A stretch of 64,000 nucleotides of DNA. It comes from Corallium rubrum (lineage: Eukaryota; Cnidaria; Anthozoa; Scleralcyonacea; Coralliidae). The position numbers and the translations under genes are program-made. The notes beneath the pieces are model-generated. The model was not told the origin of the DNA and searched no databases. It saw only the letters and a list, made by a program, of their open reading frames with translations. Position 1 is the first letter of the stretch, and each line of letters starts with the position of its first letter. The stretch lies in assembly GCA_964035015.1 (NCBI GenBank), contig OZ036001.1, forward strand, positions 16,565,111 to 16,629,110, written 5' to 3'. Below are positions 45,566 to 56,083 of this stretch, one piece after another.

Positions 45566-47641
45566 CTAAATCCATTGAATAGTTTCAAGTACATCAGCAG
45601 TTAAACTTGTATTCAAAGAGGAACTTGATAAATTTGCATTTTGTTCTGTGAAAGATTCCTCCAATTGTGACACTGATATATTTTCAACTGTCATAGCAAA
45701 AAGTTCATCGTCATCCAGTAACGTTTCCCAATCATCAGTCAACATGGTGTCATCCATGTCGTCATCCATTCCAGTCAAGCTATCACCTTTTGTGTTAGGA
45801 TGGTCTTCTATGTCTTTAAAAATATCCTTTATTATGGAGAGTATTTTATTGGCATGCTTCATGTCCCAGATCTCAACGAACTTGCAAATATCTGATGACG
45901 AAAACAATTTATGCAAGTTATCCAATACCTGTTGTATTTGTAGCTCTGAGAAACCAAGAAGTAACGCGATGTCAGTTAGAGTTTTTATCTCAGTTTTGGC
46001 AGCAGTGCTCATCAGGTTGGAAATCAACAACTTGTGATATATGGTCAACTCTTCATGCACAGCTGCCCTCTGTTCATTTGTTATGTCTCTTGACCTCGCA
46101 ATACTATCTGGTTCTTTCTCCATTACCTTTGATGGATATGCAGTAAGTGTGCCACAGTCAGGTGATCCACACTCACATTTCGCAGCACAATAGTCACAAC
46201 AAAGGTGAAGTCAAGTTGGGTGGTTGCATTTTCTTCAAAATGCTTGAGGATTGTTTTTCGGCGGGACATATCAATCTTAATATAAGACTTTATGTCCAAT
46301 TCCACATGATTTAAAAGAAGCCCATTGTATAACAAGTACGCTATAGCCTGTGATCCATTTCTTCCTGCACGTCCTGTTTCTTGAGCATAACTCTCAATAT
46401 TCTTTGAAGGTCCAAAGTGGATAACCCTACTGACAGCTTGACAGTTCACACCCATACCAAAAGCTATAGTTGCAACCAAGACTCGGATAACTCCACGTTC
46501 TTCCCGAGAAGATTTGATAATATCTTCCTTATTAGCTGATGGAGTACATGAATGTAGCATTTCAATAAGACAATAATTAGAACCTTCATCTCCAACACGC
46601 ATATCATTTCCAAGCATTGCTTTAAATGTTGCATACAATAACCCACCCTGTTTAATGGTCTGGCAATAGATGATGGTTCGATCACAAAGCTCTTTCTTCT
46701 CCCTCAATTCGTCAACAAGCCAGCAAAATAATGTTCTAGATCTGCATCCCTAGCCATGTACTCAACCACATATGCTATATTATCTTTGTTTGGGCTCTCA
46801 AATATCACATATGGGTTGTCCATCAACAGAACATCAAAGATTGTCTCTCTTGTAGATTTAGTAGCTGTTGCAGTGAGGGCAATCATACGCACTCCAGGTG
46901 CCAAAGATCTAAATTCATGTAGGCGAGAGTAACAGTCCCTAAATACTACCAGGTTGTTGTTAGTTGAGGTACCCCTACATAAAATTCAAATAAACAGGTC
47001 TATACTGTAATTATATAAATGAAAGAGCAAAATTGTTATATATCAGTAGCGCATATGACTCAGGGTCTTAGACTAGATAACAGATTAAAAAATCTCAGCA
47101 CAGAAATCTTGAATGAGATTTCGTATGAAATAGCATTTGACTTACCACTGTTTGATCACATGTGCTTCGTCAATTGCCAACGCACATAGTTTGGATGAAT
47201 AAGTTGAATTGGTAAGCATGTCGCACCAGCGCTGATTCTTAAGCCATGCCTCTGGTGTTCCATAAACCACTGAAAAACATCCACGTTCAACTTTTCGTAT
47301 ATCCTCCTCACTTTCAACATCGCGTAGGTTTACTGCCTTGATTCCTAAGCCCATGAGGCTCTTGACCTGCTCTGCGATAAGGTTAAGCAATGGAGAAACA
47401 ACAGCGACAATATGCCCTTGCCCATCCTGGCATATTTGTTCGTCGTAGAACAGGCAATCCAATATGAGGGGTAAAGCTTGAAATATGGATTTACCGAAGC
47501 CTGTAGGCAGATTCACAAAGATATCTCTTCTCTCTTTAATAAATGAATAAATGTAAGAATCGCATTCATCTGATGCTCATTAAAACACGAAATTTTAAAT
47601 TTTTGAGCAACTTCGCAAAAGGCTTTGTCATACGACGCCAT
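45566..47641 (-). pseudogene. RecQ-like superfamily II DNA helicase of the Academ-like element, two exons
   Basis: ATG at 47641; exon 1 runs 47641-47146 and exon 2 46974-45566, with a GTAAGT donor, TAG acceptor and matching phase. Motifs: NLPTGFGKS (Walker A), AIDEAHVIKQW (DEAH, motif II), LTATATK (III) and QETGRAGRNG (VI). A Cys-rich zinc-binding segment (CDYC..KCECGSPDC) follows, as in RecQ enzymes. An acidic unrecognised tail (DDDMDDTMLTDDWE) ends it. Frame changes near 47535, 46735 and 46200 disable this copy. A helicase would presumably unwind element ends or repair intermediates during transposition. Confidence 0.88.
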
Positions 47642-47703
47642 CTTTGTTTTGAAAGTCGACTACTGTCTGAGATTATGGCGCCAACGAGTTCCTGATTCTG
47701 GTA

Positions 47704-47811
47704 CTCGGGCTGTGATTGACTGAAACACCGGAATGGAATGTGTTGCTGCTGTAAGCAGCCTGTGAGTGGGGAGAATACCTCGCACCCGCGAACAGGCTGC
47801 GTAGGAGACTA
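47704..47811 (-). repeat. Right terminal inverted repeat of the Academ-like element
   Basis: Inverse of 39464-39568, followed by GCAAATTTA. Confidence 0.93.
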
Positions 47812-47949
47812 GCAAATTTATTGCAAATCTAACTTTTCGTCCCGTGTTAGACTCCTACGTTCTCTGTTTCGGCAGTATATCTAACCTTATTATATTTCGA
47901 TTATTTAAGCTTTTATATTTCGATTATATATATATATACATACCGAGAA

Positions 47950-48860
47950 TTGACTGTAACAGAGTGGTTACAGAACTTGTCAATGGTTTTAGAGCGCTCA
48001 ATACCATTACCGGTAGAGCGGATAATATTTATTTATTCGGTAGACTTGCTGTGCTACTCGGAGTTTCACGCAGTAAAGCAATCGTCAAAGAAGACAAAGA
48101 CAAAGCAACTCTAACCTACGAACAACCCACAAGTGACGAAAACAACAGTGACAGCAACCGAACACAAAGACGGAACAGACAACGCAACACTATATGGTAC
48201 AACCCCCCTTACAGCAAGAACGTAAAATCAAACATCGGACAACGGTTCCTCCAACTGATTGACAAACACTTTCCACCTTCTAACAAACTACACAAAATCT
48301 TCAACTGACACAACGTACGAATTAGCCACAGCTGCCTTGACAACATGAACTCATTCATAAACAGACACAACAGGAAAATACTAAACAAACACACGAGACA
48401 CACGAACACAAACAACACAGACGACACGCGGCAGTGCAACTGCAGACAACCCGACAAATGCCCGACCGAAGGTAAATGCCTTACAAAAAGTGTAGTATAC
48501 CAAGCCGAAGTTTCGACAGACAACAACGAACCAGCAAAGTACGTTGGAGTTACCGCCGACGACTTCAAAACGAGATATAGAAACCACGCCAAATCATTCG
48601 CTAACAAAAAATACTCAACGGAAACGGAACTGTCTAGACACGTATGGAAATTGAAAGCAGCAAAGAAACCATGTTCCATCATATGGTCGCTTCTTAAGAG
48701 TGTTCCTGCCTACAAAGCTGGTTCCAGAAGGTGCAACCTTTGCCTCGAGGAAAAACTGACAATTGTGAAAAACAAGAACAATTCACTATTGAACAAACGA
48801 TCCGAACTATTCACCAAGTGCAGACATGAAACACGATACCTAATATCACACTGTAAATAG
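47950..48860 (+). pseudogene. Penelope-like GIY-YIG endonuclease region
   Basis: The frame contains [29 protein letters not shown], then a TGA at 48306-48308 where an Arg (CGA) is expected. It continues with CNCRQPDKCPTEGKCLTKS, VVYQAEV and KYVGVTADDFKTRYRNHAKSF. The end is CNLCLEEKLTIV, NKRSELFTKCRH and a stop at 48858-48860. These are the landmarks of the Penelope C-terminus: GIY-YIG-type nuclease with its Arg (FKTRY) and Glu (LCLEEK), and the CCHH-like Cys motif. The telomerase-like RT is missing, so the copy is dead, but the nuclease domain has only one stop, just upstream of it. Confidence 0.9.
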
Positions 48861-48879
48861 AGAGTAGCTTCACCAGATC

Positions 48880-48935
48880 TGTCAGTTGCCTGACGATCGC
48901 TTTACTGCGTGAAACTCCGAGTAGCACAGCAAGTC
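48880..48935 (+). ncRNA. Hammerhead-like motif in the Penelope-like right arm
   Basis: Plus strand: CTGACGA, T, CGC..GCG stem, T, GAA, ACTC-C-GAGT (stem III), then a GTA cleavage context and GCA, which pairs with TGC just before CTGACGA (stem I). The inverted arm at about 48036-48075 has TTGACGA instead, so it has lost the first core base. Confidence 0.55.
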
Positions 48936-48949
48936 TACCGAATAAATAA

Positions 48950-48991
<42 letters not shown>

Positions 48992-49020
48992 GAATACAGT
49001 AAGGTTAGATATACTGCTGA

Positions 49021-49079
<59 letters not shown>

Positions 49080-49182
49080 TGTATATATATATTAGTTGGA
49101 ATTGTAGCTTGGTGTAATGTGAGTAAAATTTGTTCTCAAGCTTTTCTACTCAGAAAAATATCTGAGTATCCCTGATGGGATT

Positions 49183-50742
49183 CGATAGATAGATAGATAG
49201 AGTAAATATTTATTCAGGATGAAACACTTCAGAAATTACATCTTTCTGTTGTCAATGTGTGTCCTGACTAGTTATACAATATACTATCAATAAATTATTA
49301 TAACAAATATTTTAACAGAAATGGCTCTTTACTAATTTGACAAAATAATTAAAGTTCACAGTTTTTCTAATTTCAATTGGGAGGTCATTATAAATCTTAG
49401 GACCCATAAAATAAAATGACTTTCTGGCATACTCAGTGCGTATCTTAGGCAATGGAATCAAGCAAGAAGCATTTCTCGTACCCATGCTGTGGTCGTTTAT
49501 TTTAAAATAGTTTTCAAAATTTTCACAGGCAGCTCCATCTAAGCATTTTCGGACAAAAACGCAAGCTCTTTGTTTATTCAGATTTTCAATTGAGGGAATA
49601 TTGGAATTTTGATTTCTGCCAATATTGATTATTTTCGTAGCACGTTCGTGGAAAAGAGCTAGCCTGGTACTATTAGTTTGAGTAAGGTTGAGGTTAATCA
49701 ATCCGCAGTACGTAAACAATGGTACAATCATGGTTTGATAGATAGTTTTAGCAGAATAATTATTAAGGTATCGTCTGATCTTAAGTAATAGTCGAAGACG
49801 ACCCGACGCTTTTTTGTATGTACGATCAAAATTAAAATTTAGGTTGAGAGATGGATCAATTTCAATCCCCAAATACTTGTACTTCGATTTTAGCGTTATC
49901 TTCTCTAGACAACATGAAATATTTAGGGGTGATTGTTGTAAAGAGAGATTCTTCTGTGTGCCGAAGAGCATAGCCTCCGTTTTGCCTTCATTAAAATTTA
50001 AGATAAGCTCATTTTCGAGGCACCATTTGCTAATATTATCCAAATCACAGGTCAATTTATTTTCAATATCAGTGATATTTTTATCACTGACAAAAATTAC
50101 TGTGTCGTCGGCATATTTAATAACCTTCGAGTGTTGAACACATTGGGATAGGTCATTAAAGTAGACCACAAAAAGTAATGGTCCTAAAATAGATCCTTGT
50201 GGAACACCAGATAGCACCTGTTTTCTATCAGAAAGTGTGTTCTTATACTGAACGTATTGGGATCTATTAAATAAATAATCTGTGAACCATTCCCGTTCAA
50301 CGTCCATAATTCCATATTTAGATAATTTTAATATTAATTTGCCATGCCCTATAGTGTCGAAGGCCTTACTTAAATCTAAAAACACAGCACCTACTAGTTT
50401 CTTTTCATCAACAGCTCTTCTTACACTGTCAGTAAACAATATAGTAGCATGTTCAGTAGATCGATAGCGTCTAAATCCAAACTGGTTATCATGTAGCAGT
50501 CTGTTTGACTCAAGATAATTTGATAACTGTCGATGAACTACTTTTTCAATTATCTTTGATATGGCGACTGCCGACGATATATCTCTGCCGACTGAGCTAC
50601 TGGGACTCACGGTAGAGAGAAGGATAAATCGCGATCTGGTTCGTTTTAATGACATGCGAACTTCATACTCGAAGTTACAAACACGTCGGTAGTGTTGTAG
50701 TAAAAACAAAAGGTACGCTATGCGTACATGTATCTGCGCCAC
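49183..50742 (-). pseudogene. LINE reverse transcriptase, 5'-truncated, minus strand
   Basis: RT frame from about 50575 down to 49312 with ISKIIEKVVHRQL, LDLSKAFDTIGHGKL, SGVPQGSILGPLLFV, KYADDTVIFV and thumb motifs, ending VKLVKSHFC. The frame itself is uninterrupted. Upstream of ISSAVAISK (50575-50742) the frame is open, but I see no RT or endonuclease similarity, so it probably is flanking sequence. The 3' end has a TATC-type tail (GATAGATAGATAGATAG at 49185-49200 on the plus strand). A jockey/CR1-like clade is likely; YADD differs from the YVDD LINEs at 19-23 kb. Confidence 0.9.
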
Positions 50743-50747
50743 AAGTA

Positions 50748-50938
50748 GCCTAAGGAACTGTTTACAAGTATATCAAAATTAGCCTAAGGAAGGTTTACCC
50801 TAGCACCTGGGTTACCCTTGCACCCCAGTTACCCTAGCTCTCGTACATTTCTTGTTTTTTTGTTTGTTGTGTTTATTAGGATGCTAGGATAACCTGGGTG
50901 CTAGGGTAACCCTACCTCCTTGTAAACAGGTCCTAAAA
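50748..50938. mobile_element. Palindromic MITE
   Basis: AGGAACTGTTTACAAG at the left and CTTGTAAACAGGTCCT at the right. Inside, TACCCTAGCACCTGGGTTACC and GGTAACC/CTGGGTGCTAGGGTAACC repeat in inverted order. Confidence 0.85.
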
Positions 50939-51021
50939 GACACACCTGGATTTGCTTTCACTATTTAATATGATTCACCATTGTTTGCACCCATTGAAGC
51001 AAATTCCGTGTCAGTTAATCC

Positions 51022-51346
51022 AGGCAGAGTTAATAGAAAATATACATGGTTTGGAAACCTGGCAAACTTCAAAGTGGTTAACTAACAAGCTAGGACTCAT
51101 GTTGAAAGGTACATGAAGGTACAGTACATAAATCCTTTGTGTTTGGTTTATTAATATTTAAACAGTACAGTTGAGTGATTGAACCTAAATGTTGCTATTG
51201 GATGATCGCTTCATTATACAGAAAACACAATATGTGCAGTAACCGTGAAAGTGCAAAAATTTCCATAAACCTGAACAAAAACATAAAAAAATGGCTTTTG
51301 TTGAGCTTCCAAACCATGTATATTTTCTATTAACTATGATCCAGCT
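51022..51346. mobile_element. MITE, copy B (inverse of 35174-35489)
   Basis: GAGTTAATAGAAAATATACA to ATTTTCTATTAACTATG. It matches the reverse complement of copy A along its length, including GCAAACTTCAAAG and TCCATAAACCTG blocks. Confidence 0.88.
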
Positions 51347-52090
51347 CAGTTACTGTATTAAATGAGCGAATGAGATGAAAGGTCAATCCCTTGATATTAA
51401 AAAGGTATCGTGGGGCAGATCATGGCTATTTAGATACTTCATACAGCAAGCAGTCAATGAGAACACACATACTATACTGCTAATAAACTTGATTGCATTA
51501 AAAATAAAAAATGATGCTACCGGTTGTGAAGTATATACTTGTAAGTTTCCTCCAAAGAGAATTGTTTGTTATCCAAAGAGTAATGTTTGTCACTTGAAGA
51601 CGGTCCTATTCATAAAGTTACAGTTTACATGTGTTGGCATGAGTCGCCTGCATGACTCGATAAATCGCCCAAACTATTCAATCTAAACTCTTCAATCATT
51701 CTGTATGACGCACAAAAACTGTGGTAGCTCACACTCGCAAGTTTACTATAAGTCATGTTAAAAATACTTGCCATTTGTATCAGCAATATTGTCTTTCTTC
51801 GAAAATACTGTTGCTCTTTGACCAGCTTCGAATTTGTATAAACACGGTGCGATCGGGTTAAAGAATACTTGTTCCCATCGTTCAAACGGACAACTCGTAC
51901 GTCGACGCCTAAAAACACTCTCAGCTCCGATTGTCCCCCGATGTAATTGTCGCATTGGTTAGAGTTACACCACAGCACACACTACAGGTCAGTGGTTACC
52001 CAAAAAAGTTAACACACAAACACACATACAAACACACACACACAACACGATAGCAATATATCTGCTGCGCAGATACAAAAACAAATTTTA
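51347..52090. other. No supported gene
   Basis: Two modest open frames at 51375-51686 (+) and 51625-51978 (-) show no recognisable motif or splice support. An ACACA-rich stretch lies at 52010-52050. Confidence 0.5.
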
Positions 52091-52233
<143 letters not shown>

Positions 52234-52462
52234 AAACTTAGAGATGTTTCGGCAAAACTTATGCCATCTTCAGTACAGATAAACGGTTAACTAATTTACA
52301 AATGGATACGAGTGTCTTTATATATACAGTGAATAAAGGATTATAAAATTCAAATTCAAACTTAGATTCAAAATTACAACGGGCAAAATTACTGAAATAC
52401 CTAAAAAAATTTGTCGTATATTTGAAGTTTATCATAGCTTTGGTGCTTGTAAGAACATATGG

Positions 52463-52757
<295 letters not shown>

Positions 52758-55151
52758 CAACCTCGTACCCAGGGTCTTATCTCCGCTGCTCCGCCCACCG
52801 CTGCGAAAAGACCCTGGTCTGGGCTGGTCACGTGTCACGCAGACTTACTGTGGGTGGGCTAGTAGGATTTGTACTTTGTAGGAACTAAGACGACGGCGAA
52901 ATAACGACACAGAGACAATGTTTGAAATGTTAATTTCTTTCATTAGTAAATCAATATATAGCACCTTCCAATTTATTATTTGAAGTTTGCTTCAACAAAC
53001 CGTCTTGCTTTTAAAACCGTTTTCAGAGAACAATATTTGTTGCGCCACACTTGAATTGATCGTTTGCGTTCTGCTGTAGCAGAATTAACTACCAGACAAA
53101 ATTACACCTAAATAACGATGAGAGTGTTGGTAAATTACGAACACATTAGGTATTATAAGATAGAAGAATGTGTCAAGTGACTAGAGCAAAGTTCAGTTCA
53201 ATCGAAATTAATGTACTGAAACCTTGGGCTTTGATGTATTTATGAAGTAAACATATGACCCAAATGCTTCGATACTTACAGTAAAATCTCAATAGTTATG
53301 CGATGAATTGCTACATTATTCAACATTTAATGATTTGTGATAACATTATTATTCTGACTGCTTTATGTACTCACGGCGCAATTATATCTATTCTTATTTC
53401 TTAAAATAACAAGTGTATAAAAAAACAACGCAATAAAAACAACGTTCAACAATTGGTTCATTAGTGAGTCACTTCGATTCATATTAAAAACCTTGTTGTT
53501 CATGTTAAAAGGGGAATTGATATAGACTAGTGATAAGGTCGGTGTTTTCTTGATCAGGATGACATCACTTCCCAAACAGGAATCGATTCTCAGCTCTGAT
53601 CATGGTTGCATGCGGTATTATTATAAAGATGAATATTAAATTTGCATTGGCATTGCTGCCGCTCCATTCACATAACCGTTGCGTTACAAATTTAAACCAC
53701 TTTTAAAACAATAATAAAATATGTCACTAACCTTAGCTTTTGTCGAAAGCTATAGATGTCGAGTTTTAACGATCCTGGCGATGTTAAATCACAAGGACTT
53801 TCAGATTTCCACATATTTATTCACAATAATGATGACATGCACAGACATAACAGCTTGGCGTCAGAGAGAGGCTTGGCGTCGTAACTGATGAAGTAAAAAT
53901 TCATTTCGATGAAGAGAAATGAGAATCCCCTCAAATTCGCTGTTCGTCGGAAGTTCAGAAAGATACAGGGAAAATATTCACAATCACTGACAACTTTTCC
54001 GTGAAGTGTTGCGAAGCGCCTTGCCGTTTCCTGGCCCTACCGAACAGCAAAGTGTCTGAGGGTCTTTAAACAAATGTTTTGCCAATGTTTTTTCGTCCGT
54101 ATATTATATTATCGTCGGCATATCGGTGTTTATATTTAAGGTTCTCTTGCGACTTGCGTTTATGCTCATCTCCACCAGTCGTATAATGATGACAAATCCT
54201 AAGTTCTCTACCCCCTCCCTAAGGACAATCCATTCTCGTCCCCAGAGCCTCTCCCGTGCTGGCACGCTGGAAAGGCTCTGGGGGAATCCATATATCATCG
54301 CGATCTGATTGGCTGTTCAAATTCAAAGGCCTATATATAATGGAGCTTTTATAAATATTAAATAAACAGTATTTGAAACTCGAAAACTGACAACGAAGCA
54401 CAATTCTAATCATAATTCTAATCATAATTCTAATCCGAACAATTTAATCGAACGGTTATCAAAGCAATCAACCCGTTTCCCCGTATATAATTAAATCAAA
54501 CACAGACGACAGACAGATCGAAACCGATAGACGATCGACCACACACTGCAGGCTGTTCGTGCATGGTATATATTAAGAATCTCATTGACAAAAGCAAGTC
54601 AAATATAAACGAACAGTGCAACAAATTAAAGAGAACTACCTTCACTAAAAGAGGCCGTAAATACGAAGAAATTCCGACGCGGCTCTATTGCCAAGCTATG
54701 AAGTGAACTCGTATTAAAATTTTGATGTCTTCTGTCCCGCTGAGCATTAAAACAGATGAGCCACAATTGACAAATACCTTCTTCGAATGGAATGTACCAC
54801 AATCACAACTGTTCTAAAGTCAAACGAGTTAATACGAGGCAGCCAAATCGCCAGAATCGAAAACGAAAGGAAAATTTATATCCAAACAACTGTCGATGAT
54901 CTCGTGTCGAAGTCCCAAACCGCGAACTTAAACGCATGCGCTTTTGAAAGAACACCAAAGAATCTTGGTGTTCCGGTTTGGATTCCCCCAGAGCCTTTCC
55001 AGCGCGCCAGCACGGGAGAGGCTCTGGGGACGAGATTGAGGACAATGTTGAAAAATATCCCAGAATATGGGATACACGTGACGAGCCCAGACCAGGGTCT
55101 TTTCGCAGCGGCGGGCGGAGCAGCGGAGATAAGACCCTGGGTACGAGGTTG
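52758..55151. mobile_element. Non-autonomous TIR DNA transposon, 2.4 kb
   Basis: The left end CAACCTCGTACCCAGGGTCT and right end AGACCCTGGGTACGAGGTTG are inverted over about 75 bp, through CGCTGCTCCGCCC and CTGGTCACGTG. The flanks are AGATATATA on both sides, a possible 8-9 bp target duplication, but they lie in simple repeats. No ORF: 52850-54229 is non-coding. Confidence 0.88.
54230..55038. mobile_element. Nested non-autonomous TIR transposon, 0.8 kb, with 8-bp target duplication
   Basis: The left end CCATTCTCGTCCCCAGAGCC and right end GGCTCTGGGGACGAGATTG are inverted over about 58 bp. Each TIR is also internally fold-back (CCCAGAGCCTxTCC...GGxxAGGCTCTGGG). AGGACAAT flanks both ends (54222-54229 and 55039-55046), a clean 8-bp target-site duplication as made by hAT and P elements. 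It is inserted inside the 2.4-kb TIR element. Confidence 0.9.
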
Positions 55152-55154
55152 AGA

Positions 55155-55425
55155 TATATATTAGATATATATTAGATATATATTATGTATATATTATGTA
55201 TATATTATGTATATATTATGTATATATTATGTATATATTATGTATATATTATGTATATATTATGTATATATTATGTATATATTATGTATATATTATGTAT
55301 ATATTATGTATATATTATGTATATATTATGTATATATTATGTATATATTATGTATATATTATGTATATATTATGTATATATTATGTATATATTATGTATA
55401 TATTATGTATATATTATGTATATAT

Positions 55426-55435
<10 letters not shown>
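55155..55435. repeat. 11-bp minisatellite (ATTATGTATAT)
   Basis: After three TTAGATATATA units come about 23 perfect ATTATGTATAT units. All three frames are open, an artefact of a repeat length not divisible by three. Confidence 0.98.
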
Positions 55436-55470
<35 letters not shown>

Positions 55471-55485
55471 ATATACATTATATAT

Positions 55486-55559
<74 letters not shown>

Positions 55560-55566
55560 ATATATA
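55430..55566. repeat. (TA)n microsatellite
   Basis: TA runs with a TATAATATATAATATACATT interruption. Confidence 0.97.
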
Positions 55567-55570
55567 TGTT

Positions 55571-55830
55571 CTAGGGATTTTTGGTGAAGGAAAATTCGAG
55601 TGTAGAATATATACATTTTAAGCCCAAACCGGGTCCAGTTGCGAAAAATGCAACTACACAGGCCATCGCGAGATCTCGGCAATGGCCTCCGTGGCTCAGT
55701 GGTCAGAGCATTGCACTAGAATCGCAAGGTCGTGGGTTCAATACCTGCCGGAAGGCCTGTGTAGTTGCATTTTTCCCAGTTGGTCCCGGTGTCACGGTCT
55801 CAGCATTCCCCCAGTCTGAGTTATCCCTTT
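55571..55830 (+). mobile_element. tRNA-derived SINE with inverted flanking arms
   Basis: Starts with TTCTAGGGATTTTTGGTGAAGG, sequence shared with the 22-kb palindrome. A tRNA-like head (about 55684-55757) has an A box TGGCTCAGTGG and a B box GGGTTCAATACC, and folds roughly into a cloverleaf with an AGA-like anticodon loop. The head is flanked by inverted arms (AATGCAACTACACAGGCC / GGCCTGTGTAGTTGCATT). A 3' part with AGCATTCCCCCAGTCTGAG follows. The internal pol III promoter suggests a SINE rather than a working tRNA, because the acceptor stem is mismatched. Confidence 0.75.
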
Positions 55831-56083
55831 TGATTAACTGCGCATGCGTGAAAACAGCGGACCGCTGAGCACGTAGCTAGCTGGCCTGAACGCTCCCCCA
55901 GTCTGAGTTATCCCCGTTTGGGTCCCGTTTATATTTTTGCTTTTTATCTTCGCTTGTTTATAAAAAAAGGCTTTTAAAGTATTCTCATGAAGACACATTA
56001 TTGTTAGATATGGTAAGGCGATTTAATATCGTATTATTTCTTTATATATGCCCTATGGCTATGTCACTTTTTTATATTTTAAA
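55831..56083. other. Spacer between SINE and satellite
   Basis: Contains a second GCTCCCCCAGTCTGAGTTATCCCC stretch at about 55890-55913, the same word family as the satellite. Otherwise AT-rich non-coding. Confidence 0.6.

Larger units (their letters stand above)
39464..47811. mobile_element. Academ-like TIR DNA transposon encoding DDE transposase and RecQ-like helicase
   Basis: Inverted ends of about 100 bp: 39464 onward (TAGTCTCCTACACAGCCTG, GCGGGTGCGAGG, TTCCGGTGTTTCAG) matches the reverse complement of 47704-47811 with few differences. The outer flanks are GCAAATTTA on both sides, a candidate 9-bp target duplication in TTTGCA-rich DNA. It contains two convergent genes and a later LINE insertion. 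From memory, a DUF6589-type DDE protein with a superfamily II helicase matches the AcademH lineage. Several frameshifts make this copy non-autonomous. Confidence 0.8.
47830..49090 (+). mobile_element. Penelope-like element, internally deleted
   Basis: Outer pieces GTTCTCTGTTTCGGCAGTAT (about 47858) and TAAGGTTAGATATACTGCTG (about 48999) are partly inverted. Inner 50-bp arms (TTATTTATTCGGTAGACTTG at 48027; inverse ending near 48951) flank the coding part. The RT portion is absent; only the C-terminal linker and GIY-YIG endonuclease remain. The ends are TA microsatellites (48953-48987, 49024-49078). Confidence 0.8.

Noticed and set aside
45648..46146. Plus-strand open frames of 80-130 codons
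   Set aside because: They are antisense shadows of the helicase tail on the minus strand, which has helicase-linked sequence and acidic coding bias.
50575..50742. N-terminal 55 residues of the minus-strand LINE frame as genuine RT
   Set aside because: There is no RT or endonuclease similarity upstream of ISSAVAISK. The frame is open by chance across the truncation point.
52234..52300. A further Penelope-type hammerhead (CTGAAGA ... GCC GAAAC on the minus strand)
   Set aside because: The core words are present, but the sequences flanking it repeat directly (GATAAAC twice) instead of pairing, so stem I cannot form.
55684..55757. A functional tRNA-Ser (AGA) gene
   Set aside because: It has no long variable arm, the acceptor stem and T-stem have mismatches, and it is embedded in a repeated element. 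A tRNA-derived SINE fits better.
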